Positions 25,878 through 34,611 are shown, numbered from the stretch's first letter. The stretch is 64,000 nt of DNA from Pseudomonas fluorescens (GCF_040448305.1 NZ_CP148752.1:5619501-5683500), one strand, 5' to 3'. The notes: generated by a model not told the origin, from the sequence alone. A program made the numbers and translations.

Positions 25878-26534
25878 ATGACCAACCCCTTGATTCTTGA
25901 ACCCGTCAAGACCGCAGACGCCTGCGTTATCTGGCTGCATGGCCTGGGCGCCGACCGCTATGATTTCCTGCCGGTGGCCGAAGCCCTGCAGGAAACCCTG
26001 TTGAGCACCCGCTTTGTTTTGCCCCAGGCACCGAGCCGCGCCGTGACCATCAACGGCGGTTACGAGATGCCGAGCTGGTACGACATATTGGCCATGAGCC
26101 CGGCGCGCGCGATCAATCGCGAGCAACTGGAAGAGTCGACCAACTGGATCATCGAACTGATCGAAACGCAGAAGGCCAGCGGAATAGACGCCTCGCGGAT
26201 CTTCCTGGCAGGCTTTTCCCAGGGCGGTGCCGTGGTTTTCCACACCGCGTTTCTGAAATGGCAGGGACCGTTGGGTGGCGTAGTTGCCCTATCTACTTAT
26301 GCACCGACCTTCAGCGACGAACTGCAACTGTCCGCCAGCCAGCAGCGGATCCCGGTGCTGTCGATGCACGGCCAGTACGACGATGTGGTGCAAAACTCGA
26401 TGGGGCGCAGCGCCTACGAGCATTTGAAGCTGCGTGGTGTCACCGTGACATGGCAGGAGTACCCAATGGGTCACGAAGTGTTACCCGAAGAAATTCGCGA
26501 CATCGGCGTCTGGCTCGCCGAGCGCTTGCGCTGA
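25878..26534 (+). CDS. estB: Carboxylesterase (alpha/beta hydrolase, EstB type)
   Basis: The 218-aa protein matches the P. fluorescens carboxylesterase II family in length and motifs. The N-terminus is MTNPLILEPVKTADACVIWLHGLGADRYDFLPVAEAL. The nucleophile elbow is GFSQGG (Ser). Acid is in HGQYDDVVQN (Asp) and His is in PMGHEV. These enzymes hydrolyse short-chain esters and some lysophospholipids in the cytoplasm. The ATG at 25878 gives the family N-terminus and follows TTGGAGCAG. It lies divergent from aapJ and 98 bp upstream of rhlB. Confidence 0.94.
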   Translation: MTNPLILEPVKTADACVIWLHGLGADRYDFLPVAEALQETLLSTRFVLPQAPSRAVTINGGYEMPSWYDILAMSPARAINREQLEESTNWIIELIETQKASGIDASRIFLAGFSQGGAVVFHTAFLKWQGPLGGVVALSTYAPTFSDELQLSASQQRIPVLSMHGQYDDVVQNSMGRSAYEHLKLRGVTVTWQEYPMGHEVLPEEIRDIGVWLAERLR

Positions 26535-26632
26535 GCATCGATGTTTAAAAGCGCCCTTTGATCCATCCCACTACGCCGCGCCCGATTCTTGCATTACACT
26601 GGCCGGCGTACATTCCTTAATCAATTGATGAG

Positions 26633-28123
26633 ATGACCGTGCTCAAAGCACTCAAGAAAATGTTCGGTAAAAGCGAGACTGAGCAACTCGCGCCAGTTCC
26701 CAGCCCTGCGTCTCACGCTCCCGGCCACCGCACCGACGGTAATCAATCTGAACGAGCCGCCGCCACCGCGGCACCCAAGCATGAGCCGAAGACCCCAATA
26801 GCTGCCCAGCCTGCGGCGATAACAGCCCCGGAGCAGCCGCTCAGCGAAACGCCGAAACCCGCCAAACCGCGCCGCGAACCCAAGCCCAAGGCACCGGTCA
26901 TCCCATGGAAACTCGAAGACTTCGTCGTCGAGCCCCAGGAAGGCAAGACCCGCTTCCACGATTTCAAACTCGCCCCGGAACTGATGCACGCCATCCAGGA
27001 CCTGGGCTTCCCGTATTGCACGCCGATCCAGGCCCAAGTGCTGGGCTTCACCCTCGCGGGCAAAGACGCCATCGGCCGCGCCCAGACCGGTACCGGCAAG
27101 ACCGCTGCGTTCCTGGTCTCGATCATCACCCAGTTGCTGCAAACGCCGCCGCCGAAAGAGCGCTACATGGGTGAGCCACGGGCACTGATCATCGCGCCGA
27201 CCCGCGAACTGGTGGTGCAGATCGCCAAGGACGCCGCCGACCTGACCAAGTACACCGGCCTCAACGTCATGACGTTCGTCGGTGGCATGGACTTCGACAA
27301 GCAGCTCAAGCACCTCGAAGCCCGCCACTGCGACATCCTCGTGGCCACGCCGGGCCGCCTGCTGGACTTCAACCAGCGCGGCGACGTGCATCTGGACATG
27401 GTCGAAGTGATGGTGCTGGACGAAGCCGACCGCATGCTCGATATGGGCTTCATTCCGCAAGTGCGCCAGATCATTCGCCAGACGCCGCCGAAGTCCGAGC
27501 GTCAGACGCTGCTGTTCTCCGCGACCTTCACCGAAGACGTGATGAACCTGGCCAAGCAATGGACCACCGACCCGTCGATCGTCGAGATCGAATCGCAGAA
27601 CGTGGCCAACGAAAACGTCGAGCAGCACATCTACGCGGTGGCCGCTGCCGACAAGTACAAACTGCTCTACAACCTGGTCAACGACAATGGTTGGGAGCGG
27701 GTCATCGTCTTCGCCAACCGCAAGGATGAAGTGCGGCGCATCGAAGAACGCCTGGTGCGTGACGGCATCAACGCCGCGCAACTGTCCGGCGACGTGCCGC
27801 AGCACAAGCGCATCAAGACCCTGGAAGGCTTCCGCGAAGGCAAGATCCGCGTCCTGGTCGCCACCGATGTGGCCGGTCGCGGCATCCACATCGACGGCAT
27901 CAGCCACGTGATCAACTTCACCCTGCCGGAAGTGCCGGACGACTACGTGCACCGCATCGGTCGTACCGGTCGTGCTGGCGCCGACGGTGTGTCCATCAGC
28001 TTTGCCGGTGAAGACGACTCCTACCAGCTACCGTCCATCGAGGAAAAGCTGGGGCGTAAGATCAGCTGTGAAACGCCACCGACGCATCTGTTGCGGGCCG
28101 TTGAACGCAAGCGTCCTCATTAA
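26633..28123 (+). CDS. rhlB: ATP-dependent RNA helicase RhlB (DEAD box)
   Basis: The 496-aa helicase unwinds structured RNA for the RNase E degradosome. A low-complexity N-terminal extension of about 100 residues (Ala, Pro and Lys rich) precedes the core. The core shows the Q-motif region (FHDFKLAPELMHAIQDLGFPYCTPIQ), motif I AQTGTGKT, motif Ia PTRELVVQ, motif II DEAD, motif III SAT, and motif VI HRIGRTGRAG. In P. aeruginosa rhlB also lies next to dauBAR, so the gene order supports the name. A terminator follows. Confidence 0.95.
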   Translation: MTVLKALKKMFGKSETEQLAPVPSPASHAPGHRTDGNQSERAAATAAPKHEPKTPIAAQPAAITAPEQPLSETPKPAKPRREPKPKAPVIPWKLEDFVVEPQEGKTRFHDFKLAPELMHAIQDLGFPYCTPIQAQVLGFTLAGKDAIGRAQTGTGKTAAFLVSIITQLLQTPPPKERYMGEPRALIIAPTRELVVQIAKDAADLTKYTGLNVMTFVGGMDFDKQLKHLEARHCDILVATPGRLLDFNQRGDVHLDMVEVMVLDEADRMLDMGFIPQVRQIIRQTPPKSERQTLLFSATFTEDVMNLAKQWTTDPSIVEIESQNVANENVEQHIYAVAAADKYKLLYNLVNDNGWERVIVFANRKDEVRRIEERLVRDGINAAQLSGDVPQHKRIKTLEGFREGKIRVLVATDVAGRGIHIDGISHVINFTLPEVPDDYVHRIGRTGRAGADGVSISFAGEDDSYQLPSIEEKLGRKISCETPPTHLLRAVERKRPH

Positions 28124-28139
28124 GCGACGCTGAAAAGAC

Positions 28140-28172
28140 AAGCGCAGCCGGCAACGGACTGCGCTTTTTTTT
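28140..28172 (+). terminator. Rho-independent terminator of rhlB
   Basis: The stem AGCGCAG/CTGCGCT has an 11-base loop and is followed by eight T. It starts 16 bp after the stop. Confidence 0.9.
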
Positions 28173-28260
28173 CGCCCGGCTTTTTTCAACAGGAGCTTGC
28201 CAGAGATATCTAAAAGTCCATAATGGACAAATTAGTTTACTTCCAACTCCGGAGCCGACC

Positions 28261-29205
28261 ATGTCCAGTGCGCCCCAAGTGATCCCCCAAGCCCAGGCTC
28301 GCGAGCTACTGGCGCAGGTTGATGTGCCGCAGATCCTGCGCAAACTCTTCCGCGACCTGGCCGCCGGGCAAGCCGTACAACCGGCGCAGCAACTGGTGGA
28401 GTTTCCACAGGGCGCCGGCGACTTCATCAACTACCTGGGCGTGCTGGCCGAAGACGGTGTGTACGGGATCAAGACATCGCCATACATCGTCCGTGAACAG
28501 GGGCCGCTGGTGACGGCGTGGACGCTGTTGATGTCGATGCAAACCGGCCAGCCGCTGTTGCTGTGCGATGCCGGAGAACTGACCACCGCTCGCACCGCGG
28601 CCACCACCGCCGTGGCGGTCGACGCCCTCGCGCCACCCACAGCCAATCGCCTGGCCATCATCGGCAGCGGCAAAGTGGCCCAGGCGCACCTGCATTACGT
28701 AAAAGGCCTGCGCGACTGGCAGAGCATCAGCCTGTACTCGCCGAGCTTGAGCGAAGACGCCGAAACCGTGAGCCTGCTGAAAAACATCGAGCCACGCCTG
28801 AACATCGTCGACAGTCGCGAAGCTGCCGTTCAGGACGCCGACGTGATCATGCTCTGCACCTCGTCCGCCGGTCCGGTGATCGACCCGTCAAGCCTGTGCA
28901 AACCAGCGCTTATCACCTCCATCAGTACCAATGCGCCGCGCGCCCATGAAGTGCCGCCGCAAAGCCTCAGAGACATGCAGGTGTTTTGCGACTATCGCCT
29001 GACCACCCCGGGCTCGGCCGGTGAAATGCTGATCGCCGCCGAACGGCACGGCTGGGACAAAAGCGCGATTATCGGCGACCTGCCCGACCTGCTCAGCGAA
29101 AAAGTCCTGCGCCCCGATTACGATCGCCATGTGTTTTTCCGCTCGATCGGCCTGGGCCTGGAAGACATTGCGCTGGCCAATGCGATCTATCGCCTGTCCC
29201 GCTGA
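28261..29205 (+). CDS. dauB: Anabolic L-arginine dehydrogenase (ornithine cyclodeaminase family)
   Basis: The 314-aa protein belongs to the ornithine cyclodeaminase/mu-crystallin family. The substrate-side lysine is in GVYGIKTSPYIV, DAGELTTARTAATTAVAVD is a family signature, and the Rossmann motif is LAIIGSGKVAQAHL. In P. aeruginosa DauB uses NAD(P)H to turn 2-ketoarginine and ammonia into L-arginine after DauA oxidises D-arginine, giving net racemisation. The order rhlB-dauB-dauA-dauR matches that genome, which is the main reason for the name. A REPIN separates it from dauA. Substrate may differ given the DauA change described below. Confidence 0.9.
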   Translation: MSSAPQVIPQAQARELLAQVDVPQILRKLFRDLAAGQAVQPAQQLVEFPQGAGDFINYLGVLAEDGVYGIKTSPYIVREQGPLVTAWTLLMSMQTGQPLLLCDAGELTTARTAATTAVAVDALAPPTANRLAIIGSGKVAQAHLHYVKGLRDWQSISLYSPSLSEDAETVSLLKNIEPRLNIVDSREAAVQDADVIMLCTSSAGPVIDPSSLCKPALITSISTNAPRAHEVPPQSLRDMQVFCDYRLTTPGSAGEMLIAAERHGWDKSAIIGDLPDLLSEKVLRPDYDRHVFFRSIGLGLEDIALANAIYRLSR

Positions 29206-29217
29206 CACCACCACTCA

Positions 29218-29311
29218 CCTGTGGGAGCGAGCCTGCTCGCGAATACGATCTTTCATTCAACATAGATGTTGACTGATCCGACGCTTTCGCGAGCAGGCTC
29301 GCTCCCACAGG
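29218..29311. repeat. REPIN between dauB and dauA
   Basis: Two inverted REPs (CCTGTGGGAGCGAGCCTGCT... at 29218 and its complement ending CTCCCACAGG at 29311) surround about 45 bp. The whole unit can fold into a long hairpin in the dauB-dauA transcript. Confidence 0.92.
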
Positions 29312-29355
29312 AAATCTCTACACCATTGGCATTTACGCCCCAACAGGAGACGTTC

Positions 29356-30483
29356 ATGAGCCAGGCAGATTTCATCATCATCGGCGGCGGGATTGCCGGT
29401 GCTTCCACGGGTTTCTGGCTGTCGCAGCACGGCCGCGTGATCGTGCTCGAACGCGAATCCCATCCGGCCTATCACTCCACCGGTCGTTCGGCGGCGCTGT
29501 ACACCGCGGCCTACGGCACCCCGCAAGTGCGGGCGTTGACCCTGGCCAGCCGGGACTTTTTCGACAACCCGCCCGGCGGTTTCTGCGAACACCCGCTGCT
29601 GACCCCGCGCGGCGAAATGACCGTGGACCTGACCGGTGACCCGGACGAACTGAACAGGCAATACCAGAGCGCAAAAACCACGGTGCCGGAGATGCAGTTG
29701 CTCGACGCCGACGCGGCCTGCGCGTTGGTGCCGGTCCTGCGCCGGGAAAAAGTCCACGGCGCCATCTACGACCCGACCGCCAGCGACATCGACACCGACG
29801 CCCTGCACCAGGGCTATTTGCGCGGTATCCGCCGCAACCAGGGCGAAGTGCATACCGACAGCGAAGTCGTCAGCCTGAGCCGCGACGGCCAAGGTACATG
29901 GCAGGTCCAGACCGGCAGCCAGACGTTCAGCGCGCCGATCATCATCAACGCCGCTGGCGCCTGGGCCGACAAGATCGGCGAACTGGCTGGCGCCAAGCCG
30001 CTGGGCCTGCAACCGAAACGCCGTGCCGCGTTCATCTTCGCCGGCCCCGAAGGCGTGGACATCCACAATTGGCCGATGCTGGTCAGCCTCGACGAATCCT
30101 TCTACATGAAACCCGACGCCGGAATGTTCCTCGGTTCGCCGGCCAACGCCGACCCGGTGGAACCCCACGATGTGCAGCCCGAAGAGCTGGACATCGCCAT
30201 GGGCATCTACCAGATCGAAGAAGCCACGACCCTGACCATTCGCCGCCCGACCCGCACCTGGGCCGGCCTGCGCAGCTTCGTCAGCGACGGCGACTTGCTG
30301 TCCGGCTTCGATCCACAGGTACCGGGGCTGTTCTGGGTCGCGGCACAAGGCGGTTATGGCATCCAGACCTCGCCGGCCATGGGCCAGGCCAGCGCGGCAC
30401 TGGTGCGCGGCGCCGCATTGCCCGAGTCACTCCGCCATTTCGGCCTGAATGCCGAAATGCTCTCCCCTGCCCGCCTCGGCTGA
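29356..30483 (+). CDS. dauA: FAD-dependent D-arginine dehydrogenase (D-amino acid dehydrogenase)
   Basis: The 375-aa flavoprotein has the FAD motif IIIGGGIAGASTGFWLS at the N-terminus and the family blocks HSTGRSAALYTAAYGTP, AGAWADKIGELAGAKPLGLQPKRR, RPTRTWAGLRSF and GYGIQTSPAMG. DauA oxidises D-arginine and other D-amino acids to 2-keto acids. Numbering matches the P. aeruginosa enzyme without gaps through residue 87: Y53 and E87 are present, but position 48 is Leu where that enzyme has His as I remember it. Start ATG 29356 is chosen by the FAD motif and AGGAG upstream. Longer frames run into the REPIN. Confidence 0.9.
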   Translation: MSQADFIIIGGGIAGASTGFWLSQHGRVIVLERESHPAYHSTGRSAALYTAAYGTPQVRALTLASRDFFDNPPGGFCEHPLLTPRGEMTVDLTGDPDELNRQYQSAKTTVPEMQLLDADAACALVPVLRREKVHGAIYDPTASDIDTDALHQGYLRGIRRNQGEVHTDSEVVSLSRDGQGTWQVQTGSQTFSAPIIINAAGAWADKIGELAGAKPLGLQPKRRAAFIFAGPEGVDIHNWPMLVSLDESFYMKPDAGMFLGSPANADPVEPHDVQPEELDIAMGIYQIEEATTLTIRRPTRTWAGLRSFVSDGDLLSGFDPQVPGLFWVAAQGGYGIQTSPAMGQASAALVRGAALPESLRHFGLNAEMLSPARLG

Positions 30484-30573
30484 TCCTGATCCTCAGGTGA
30501 CGTGCCCACACGATTACGGCACACTTTCAGCGCCCCTTTGATGGGGCGCTGACGCTGCCCGGAGTTCCACTGT

Positions 30574-31215
30574 ATGAACGCCCCCGAAAAAGACTCGGCC
30601 CTGGACGACACGTCCCTGGATAACTTCCACGCGATTGCCGACGCCATCGCCACGCTGTTCTTTCCCCACGCCGAAGTGGTGCTGCACGACCTGCGCACGC
30701 AAAAGGTCGACTACATCGCCAACAACCTGTCCAAGCGGGAAATCGGCGACGACTCGGCGCTGGAAGACATGCTCAGCGAAGATGTCAGCGAACGAAACAT
30801 CGGGCCGTACGAAAAGCTCAACTGGGATGGTCAGAAGATTCGCAGCCTCAGCACCGTGCTACGGGACAGCGAAGATCGTCCGCTGGCGGTGCTGTGCATC
30901 AACCTGAATATTTCGTTGTTCGAAAATGCCAAGGCCGCTTTGGACCTGTTCCTGTCGCCGACCAAGCTGATCCCGCAACCGGATTCACTGTTTCGCGATG
31001 ACTGGCAGGAGCGGATCAACACCTTCCTCCACGCCTGGCTGCGCGAGCGCCAGTTGAGCCTGAATCTGCTGACTCGCGACCACAAGCGGGAACTGGTGCT
31101 GGCGTTGCACGCCGAAGGCGCGTTCAAGGGCAAAAGCGCATCGAACTACGTGGCCAATGTGCTGAACATGGGCCGGGCGACGGTGTACAAGCATTTGAAG
31201 GAATTGAAGGGCTGA
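30574..31215 (+). CDS. dauR: DauR-type transcriptional regulator (YheO-like PAS + HTH)
   Basis: The 213-aa protein has a YheO-like PAS domain (about residues 17-120: IADAIATLFFPHAEVVLHDLRTQKVDYIANNLSKREIGDDS, then RPLAVLCINLNISLFENAKAALDLFL). A C-terminal HTH_22 domain follows (KGKSASNYVANVLNMGRATVYKHLKEL). In P. aeruginosa DauR represses the dau operon until 2-ketoarginine or arginine is present. Here it follows dauA on the same strand with a 90-bp gap and is probably in the operon. The start follows CCGGAGTTCCACT. Confidence 0.92.
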   Translation: MNAPEKDSALDDTSLDNFHAIADAIATLFFPHAEVVLHDLRTQKVDYIANNLSKREIGDDSALEDMLSEDVSERNIGPYEKLNWDGQKIRSLSTVLRDSEDRPLAVLCINLNISLFENAKAALDLFLSPTKLIPQPDSLFRDDWQERINTFLHAWLRERQLSLNLLTRDHKRELVLALHAEGAFKGKSASNYVANVLNMGRATVYKHLKELKG

Positions 31216-31248
31216 GCCCTGAGATTTGAGTTGTTTGATCCGACGTCA

Positions 31249-31317
31249 TCGCGAGCAGGCTCGCTCCTACAATGGATCGGTGTACACCGTACCCTGTAGG
31301 AGCGAGCCTGCTCGCGA
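31249..31317. repeat. REPIN downstream of dauR
   Basis: Inverted REPs face each other: TCGCGAGCAGGCTCGCTCCT at 31249 and its complement ending GCTCGCGA at 31317, with a short 23-base centre. It lies between convergent dauR and the binding-protein gene and may replace a terminator. Confidence 0.92.
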
Positions 31318-31327
31318 AAGCGATTGA

Positions 31328-32104
31328 TTAGTCGCCGTAAATGTCGGACTTGAAATACTTGTCCGAAATCTTCTGGTACTCACCACTGGCGCGAATGCCA
31401 TCAATGGCCGTGTTCAGCTCGCTGACCAACTCGGCGTTGCCCTTGCGCACGGCAATCCCGGCACCCTCGCCCACATACTTCGGATCTTTCAGCTCCGGCC
31501 CGACAAAAGCGTAACCCTTGCCACGCGGCATCGACAGGAAGTCATTCAGTGGAATGGTGTCGGCAAAAATCGCGTCAAGGCGGCCGGCTGCCAGGTCCAT
31601 GTAGATTTCTTCGTTGTTGCTGTAGCGCTTGACGTTGATGCCCTTGGGCTCGAACACTTCGGTGGCGTAACGATCGGTGGTGGTGGCACGCTGCACACCG
31701 ACGTTCTTGCCCTTGAGGCTGGCGTACTGGTCATCCACCACCGCGCCTTCCTTCATCACCAGGCGCGACGAAGTGAAATAGTACTTGTGGGTGAAGTCCA
31801 CCGACTTCTTGCGGTCTTCATTGATGGTCATGGACGACAGCGCCATGTCGATTTTCTTCACCTTCAGGGAAGGAATCAGACCGTCGAACTCGCCTTCGAC
31901 CCACACACACTTGGCCTTCATCTGCGCGCACAGGGCGTTGCCAATGTCATAGTCGAAACCGGCGATTTCGCCTTTGTCGGTTTTCGAGGCAAACGGTGGA
32001 TACGCCGCTTCGATACCGATGCGCAGGGTTTTCTCGGCGGCGAACACAGAACTGCACGCCAACAGACTCAGGGCCAGACCGGTGATGAGGGGGAACTTCT
32101 TCAT
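31328..32104 (-). CDS. Amino acid ABC transporter substrate-binding protein (ArgT/HisJ/AotJ type)
   Basis: The 258-aa periplasmic protein has signal peptide MKKFPLITGLALSLLACSSV ending FAAE. It carries the SBP-3 motifs KTLRIGIEAAYPPFASKTDKGEIAGFDYDIGNALC, IPSLKVKKIDMALSSMTINEDRKKSVDF and DIYGD. The pattern fits basic amino acid binders (lysine, arginine, ornithine). In P. aeruginosa a similar gene lies in the same spot beside dauR. No permease or ATPase genes adjoin it, so it may use a transporter encoded elsewhere. It is convergent with dauR. Confidence 0.92.
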   Translation of the reverse strand: MKKFPLITGLALSLLACSSVFAAEKTLRIGIEAAYPPFASKTDKGEIAGFDYDIGNALCAQMKAKCVWVEGEFDGLIPSLKVKKIDMALSSMTINEDRKKSVDFTHKYYFTSSRLVMKEGAVVDDQYASLKGKNVGVQRATTTDRYATEVFEPKGINVKRYSNNEEIYMDLAAGRLDAIFADTIPLNDFLSMPRGKGYAFVGPELKDPKYVGEGAGIAVRKGNAELVSELNTAIDGIRASGEYQKISDKYFKSDIYGD

Positions 32105-32295
32105 GTTCGTTTTCTCGCGGTTGTTGTTGGTTTGGCAAGACAGAAGAAAAAGCTGAAACGGGTGGAAACCTTTTTTGTACTTATAATTCCATACTGGACT
32201 TTTATGTATAAATCGTCAATGAGGCAAATACAGCCCGTGCCGGCCGATGGTCGGGTGGTGAATCATCAAGATTTTTAGTGGTGCAGATGACGCCA

Positions 32296-32365
32296 TCGCG
32301 AGCAGGCTCGCTCCCACAGTGGTCCTGCGAACACAGATCCAGTGTGGGAGCGAGCCTGCTCGCGA
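32296..32365. repeat. REPIN upstream of the binding-protein gene and downstream of moaE
   Basis: Inverted REPs 32296-32318 and 32343-32365 face each other with a 24-base centre. It sits 34 bp past the moaE stop and so lies at the 3' end of the moaCDE transcript. Confidence 0.92.
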
Positions 32366-32399
32366 AGAGGCCCGAATAGACAATAAAGGAACTATAGGC

Positions 32400-32852
32400 T
32401 TACTGCTTCCAGCGATCCGCCGCCGCATGATCACTGTCACGCCCCTCAACCCAACGCGGCCCGTCGCTGGTGTTTTCTTTCTTCCAGAACGGCGCACGGG
32501 TTTTCAGGTAATCCATGACAAAGGCGCAGGCGTCGAAAGCCGCCTGACGATGGGCGCTGGCCGCGCCGACGAAGACAATCGGCTCGCCCGGTTCCAGGGC
32601 GCCGATGCGGTGCAGCACTTCCAGCTTGAGCAACGGCCAGCGCTGCTCGGCCTCGATGGCAATCTTGCCGAGGGCCTTTTCGGTCATGCCCGGATAGTGT
32701 TCGAGGAACATCCCGGCGACGTCGAGGCCGTCATTGAAGTCGCGCACGTAGCCGACAAAACTCACCACCGCACCCACGCCGACATTGGCATCGTGCATGG
32801 CATTGACTTCGGCACCCGGGTCGAACGCGGTGGACTGCACGCGAATCGCCAT
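32400..32852 (-). CDS. moaE: Molybdopterin synthase catalytic subunit
   Basis: The 150-aa large subunit of molybdopterin synthase uses MoaD thiocarboxylate to convert precursor Z to molybdopterin. Motifs: GAVVSFVGYVRDFNDGL, LEHYPGMTEKAL, RIGALEPGEPIVFVGAASAHRQAAFDACAFVMDYLKTRAPFWKKE with the active-site lysine in the last block. The length is normal. It starts 3 bases after the moaD stop. Confidence 0.97.
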   Translation of the reverse strand: MAIRVQSTAFDPGAEVNAMHDANVGVGAVVSFVGYVRDFNDGLDVAGMFLEHYPGMTEKALGKIAIEAEQRWPLLKLEVLHRIGALEPGEPIVFVGAASAHRQAAFDACAFVMDYLKTRAPFWKKENTSDGPRWVEGRDSDHAAADRWKQ

Positions 32853-32855
32853 GGC

Positions 32856-33098
32856 TCAGCCTCCGGTCACAGTCGGAAAGAACGCCACTTCATCGCCCTC
32901 GCTGACCGGCTCGTCGAGCTGGCACAGGTCTTCATTACGGGCGCACATCAGGTTTTGCTCGCTCAACACCTCGGCACCGTCACGCTGGGCCAACAGTGCG
33001 CGCACGTCGTCGACGGTGGCGAAGTTGCCTTCTACTTTCACCGAGTCCAGACCCAGCGCTTCACGATAACGGGCGAAAAACTTCACGGTAACGTTCAT
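32856..33098 (-). CDS. moaD: Molybdopterin synthase sulfur carrier subunit
   Basis: The 80-aa ubiquitin-like protein ends in the required Gly-Gly (FFPTVTGG), which is thiocarboxylated and inserted into MoaE. The beta-grasp N-terminus MNVTVKFFARYREALGL is typical. Start ATG at 33098 overlaps the moaC stop (ATGA), so the two are coupled. The longer frame (to 33191) only overlaps moaC. Confidence 0.96.
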   Translation of the reverse strand: MNVTVKFFARYREALGLDSVKVEGNFATVDDVRALLAQRDGAEVLSEQNLMCARNEDLCQLDEPVSEGDEVAFFPTVTGG

Positions 33099-33568
33099 GA
33101 CTGCTCCGCCTGGAAATGTCCGCTCTTGCCGCCGACCTTCTCCAGCAGACGCACGCTTTCGATGGTCATGCCACGGTCCACGGCCTTGCACATGTCATAG
33201 ATCGTCAGGGCGGCGACACTGGCGGCGGTCAGGGCCTCCATCTCGACACCGGTCTGCCCGGACAGCTTGCAGCGCGCCACGATGCGCACCGAATCGTCGC
33301 CTTCGGCACTGAGCTCGACCTTGACGCCGGTCAGCATCAGCGGATGGCACAGGGGAATCAGATCGCTGGTTTTCTTCGCCGCCTGAATGCCGGCAATGCG
33401 CGCCACGGCAAACACATCACCCTTGGGGTGGCCGCCGCTGACGATCATCTGCAGGGTTTCGGGCAGCATGCGCACCAGCGCTTGGGCGGTCGCCTCACGG
33501 AACGTCACGGCTTTTTCAGTGACGTCGACCATGTTGGCGCGACCTTGGGAATCGAGATGAGTCAGCAC
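33095..33568 (-). CDS. moaC: Cyclic pyranopterin monophosphate synthase
   Basis: The 157-aa protein completes formation of precursor Z (cPMP) with MoaA. Motifs: LTHLDSQGRANMVDVTEKAVTFREA, IAGIQAAKKTSDLIPLCHPL, TGVEMEALTAASVAALTIYDMCKAVDRGM. The length is right. It is the first gene of moaC-D-E; no moaA or moaB is in the window. ATG 33568 is preceded by ATCAGGAGTAATCCC. Confidence 0.97.
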   Translation of the reverse strand: MLTHLDSQGRANMVDVTEKAVTFREATAQALVRMLPETLQMIVSGGHPKGDVFAVARIAGIQAAKKTSDLIPLCHPLMLTGVKVELSAEGDDSVRIVARCKLSGQTGVEMEALTAASVAALTIYDMCKAVDRGMTIESVRLLEKVGGKSGHFQAEQS

Positions 33569-33652
33569 GGGATTACTCCTGATCAGGAGCGTCGATTGTA
33601 AACCTGCGGGTCAGATTTCCGCACGCACGATTGTCGGCCCACCACAAACCAA

Positions 33653-33742
33653 TGTGGGAGCGGGCTTGCTCGCGAAAGCGGCCTGTCATTAACCCGAGAT
33701 GTCGACTGACACACCGTCATCGCGAGCAAGCTCGCTCCCACA
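33653..33742. repeat. REPIN upstream of moaC
   Basis: REP 33653-33675 (with G for A: TGTGGGAGCGGGCTTG) and inverted REP 33720-33742 surround about 44 bp. It lies between moaC and the AT-rich insertion. Confidence 0.92.
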
Positions 33743-33762
33743 GGTTCCTCATACGCCCGGAC

Positions 33763-33788
33763 TCGGTGGACAGTTTCAGATGCGATTC
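33763..33788. repeat. Left direct repeat, copy of the phoH 3' end
   Basis: The 26 bases from TCGGTGGACAGTT to ATGCGATTC match 34653-34678 at 24 positions. The right copy includes the last four codons and stop of phoH; in this copy the stop triplet is altered, so it is not coding. The pair brackets the AT-rich stretch with the HIT-like gene, like att sites or a duplication boundary. Confidence 0.85.
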
Positions 33789-34167
33789 CTTATTAAGTTT
33801 TAAAAACACAAATTAAAGTCATACCAAACAACAGAAAGAAATGTAACAAAAGCCTACTGAACATTCGCTTTTTCTGCCATCACCGATCAGTTTTAATTGG
33901 TGCACCAGCCGATAAGTTACTGATTATTCTATAACAAATTTCGACGTGAGAATTTTCCGTAAGTACCCACTCATGGCCCGCTATGAAACTTCCTACAACT
34001 GAATGTTAGACCAATTTGTTAATTCGAGGAAAACTGACCAACAAAGCTAACGATTCTAAAAATTTCAGTACTGAGGTATCGCATTAGGTTTTTCTACTGA
34101 CCTCAGGCAGCAGCTCAACGGGGCAGGTTCTACACGTCAACCATGGTGGTACACGGGAGGCTAGTCC
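33789..34167. other. AT-rich noncoding stretch before the HIT-like gene
   Basis: About 380 bp with GC content visibly far below the rest of the window and no open frame of note. It presumably carries the promoter of the HIT-like gene. No clear element or recombinase gene is visible in it. Confidence 0.6.
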
Positions 34168-34611
34168 ATGTCAGCGCGGACAATTTACTCAGGAAAACAC
34201 ATCGTAATCTCTCACTGCCGGGACTGTGATATCCCGGGCTACATGATTATTTCTCTCAAGCGGAAGATATTTAAACTGGAAGAGTTAAGTTCGGCGGAAA
34301 GTGCTGAACTGATGAAAGGCTTGGCATTTACGGAGCGAGCTTTAAACACTCTATTTTCTCCTGAGAAAATATACATAATGCGTATTTCCGAGCTCAATCA
34401 TGAGCTACATTTTCATGTTTTCTCCAGGTATACCTCCGTGACCAATTTATATTTGGCGGAACACAATGAACGCATTATTGATGGCCCCTTATTTTTCAGC
34501 TGGACGCGAAAAAAGTTTAATCGCTCACAGCCTGAGCCCACCAAAGAGGCATTGAACGCTCAATCAATTCTGACAGAAACCCTCAAGGGCTATTTTTCGG
34601 AATCTCTGTAA
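34168..34611 (+). CDS. HIT-superfamily protein, probably acquired
   Basis: The 147-aa protein has the layout of a histidine-triad nucleotide hydrolase. DIPGYMIISLKRKIFKLEELSSAESAEL corresponds to the PGH-xLVIPKRH-xxxxxxL region. NHELHFHVFSRY (residues 77-88) corresponds to the H-x-H-x-H motif. The catalytic middle His (H81) and third His (H83) are present, but the first is Glu (E79), with H78 next to it. HIT proteins cleave nucleotide phosphoramidates or dinucleoside polyphosphates; activity here is not certain. Codon use is AT-rich, unlike all neighbours. GGGAGG precedes the ATG. The gene lies between two 26-bp direct repeats. Confidence 0.75.
   Translation: MSARTIYSGKHIVISHCRDCDIPGYMIISLKRKIFKLEELSSAESAELMKGLAFTERALNTLFSPEKIYIMRISELNHELHFHVFSRYTSVTNLYLAEHNERIIDGPLFFSWTRKKFNRSQPEPTKEALNAQSILTETLKGYFSESL

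Noticed and set aside
26621..27952. 443-aa open frame antisense to rhlB
   Set aside because: It is a mirror of the helicase coding sequence with no family features; the same applies to 39285-40742 (algD), 44764-46416 (algE) and 46320-48170 (algG).
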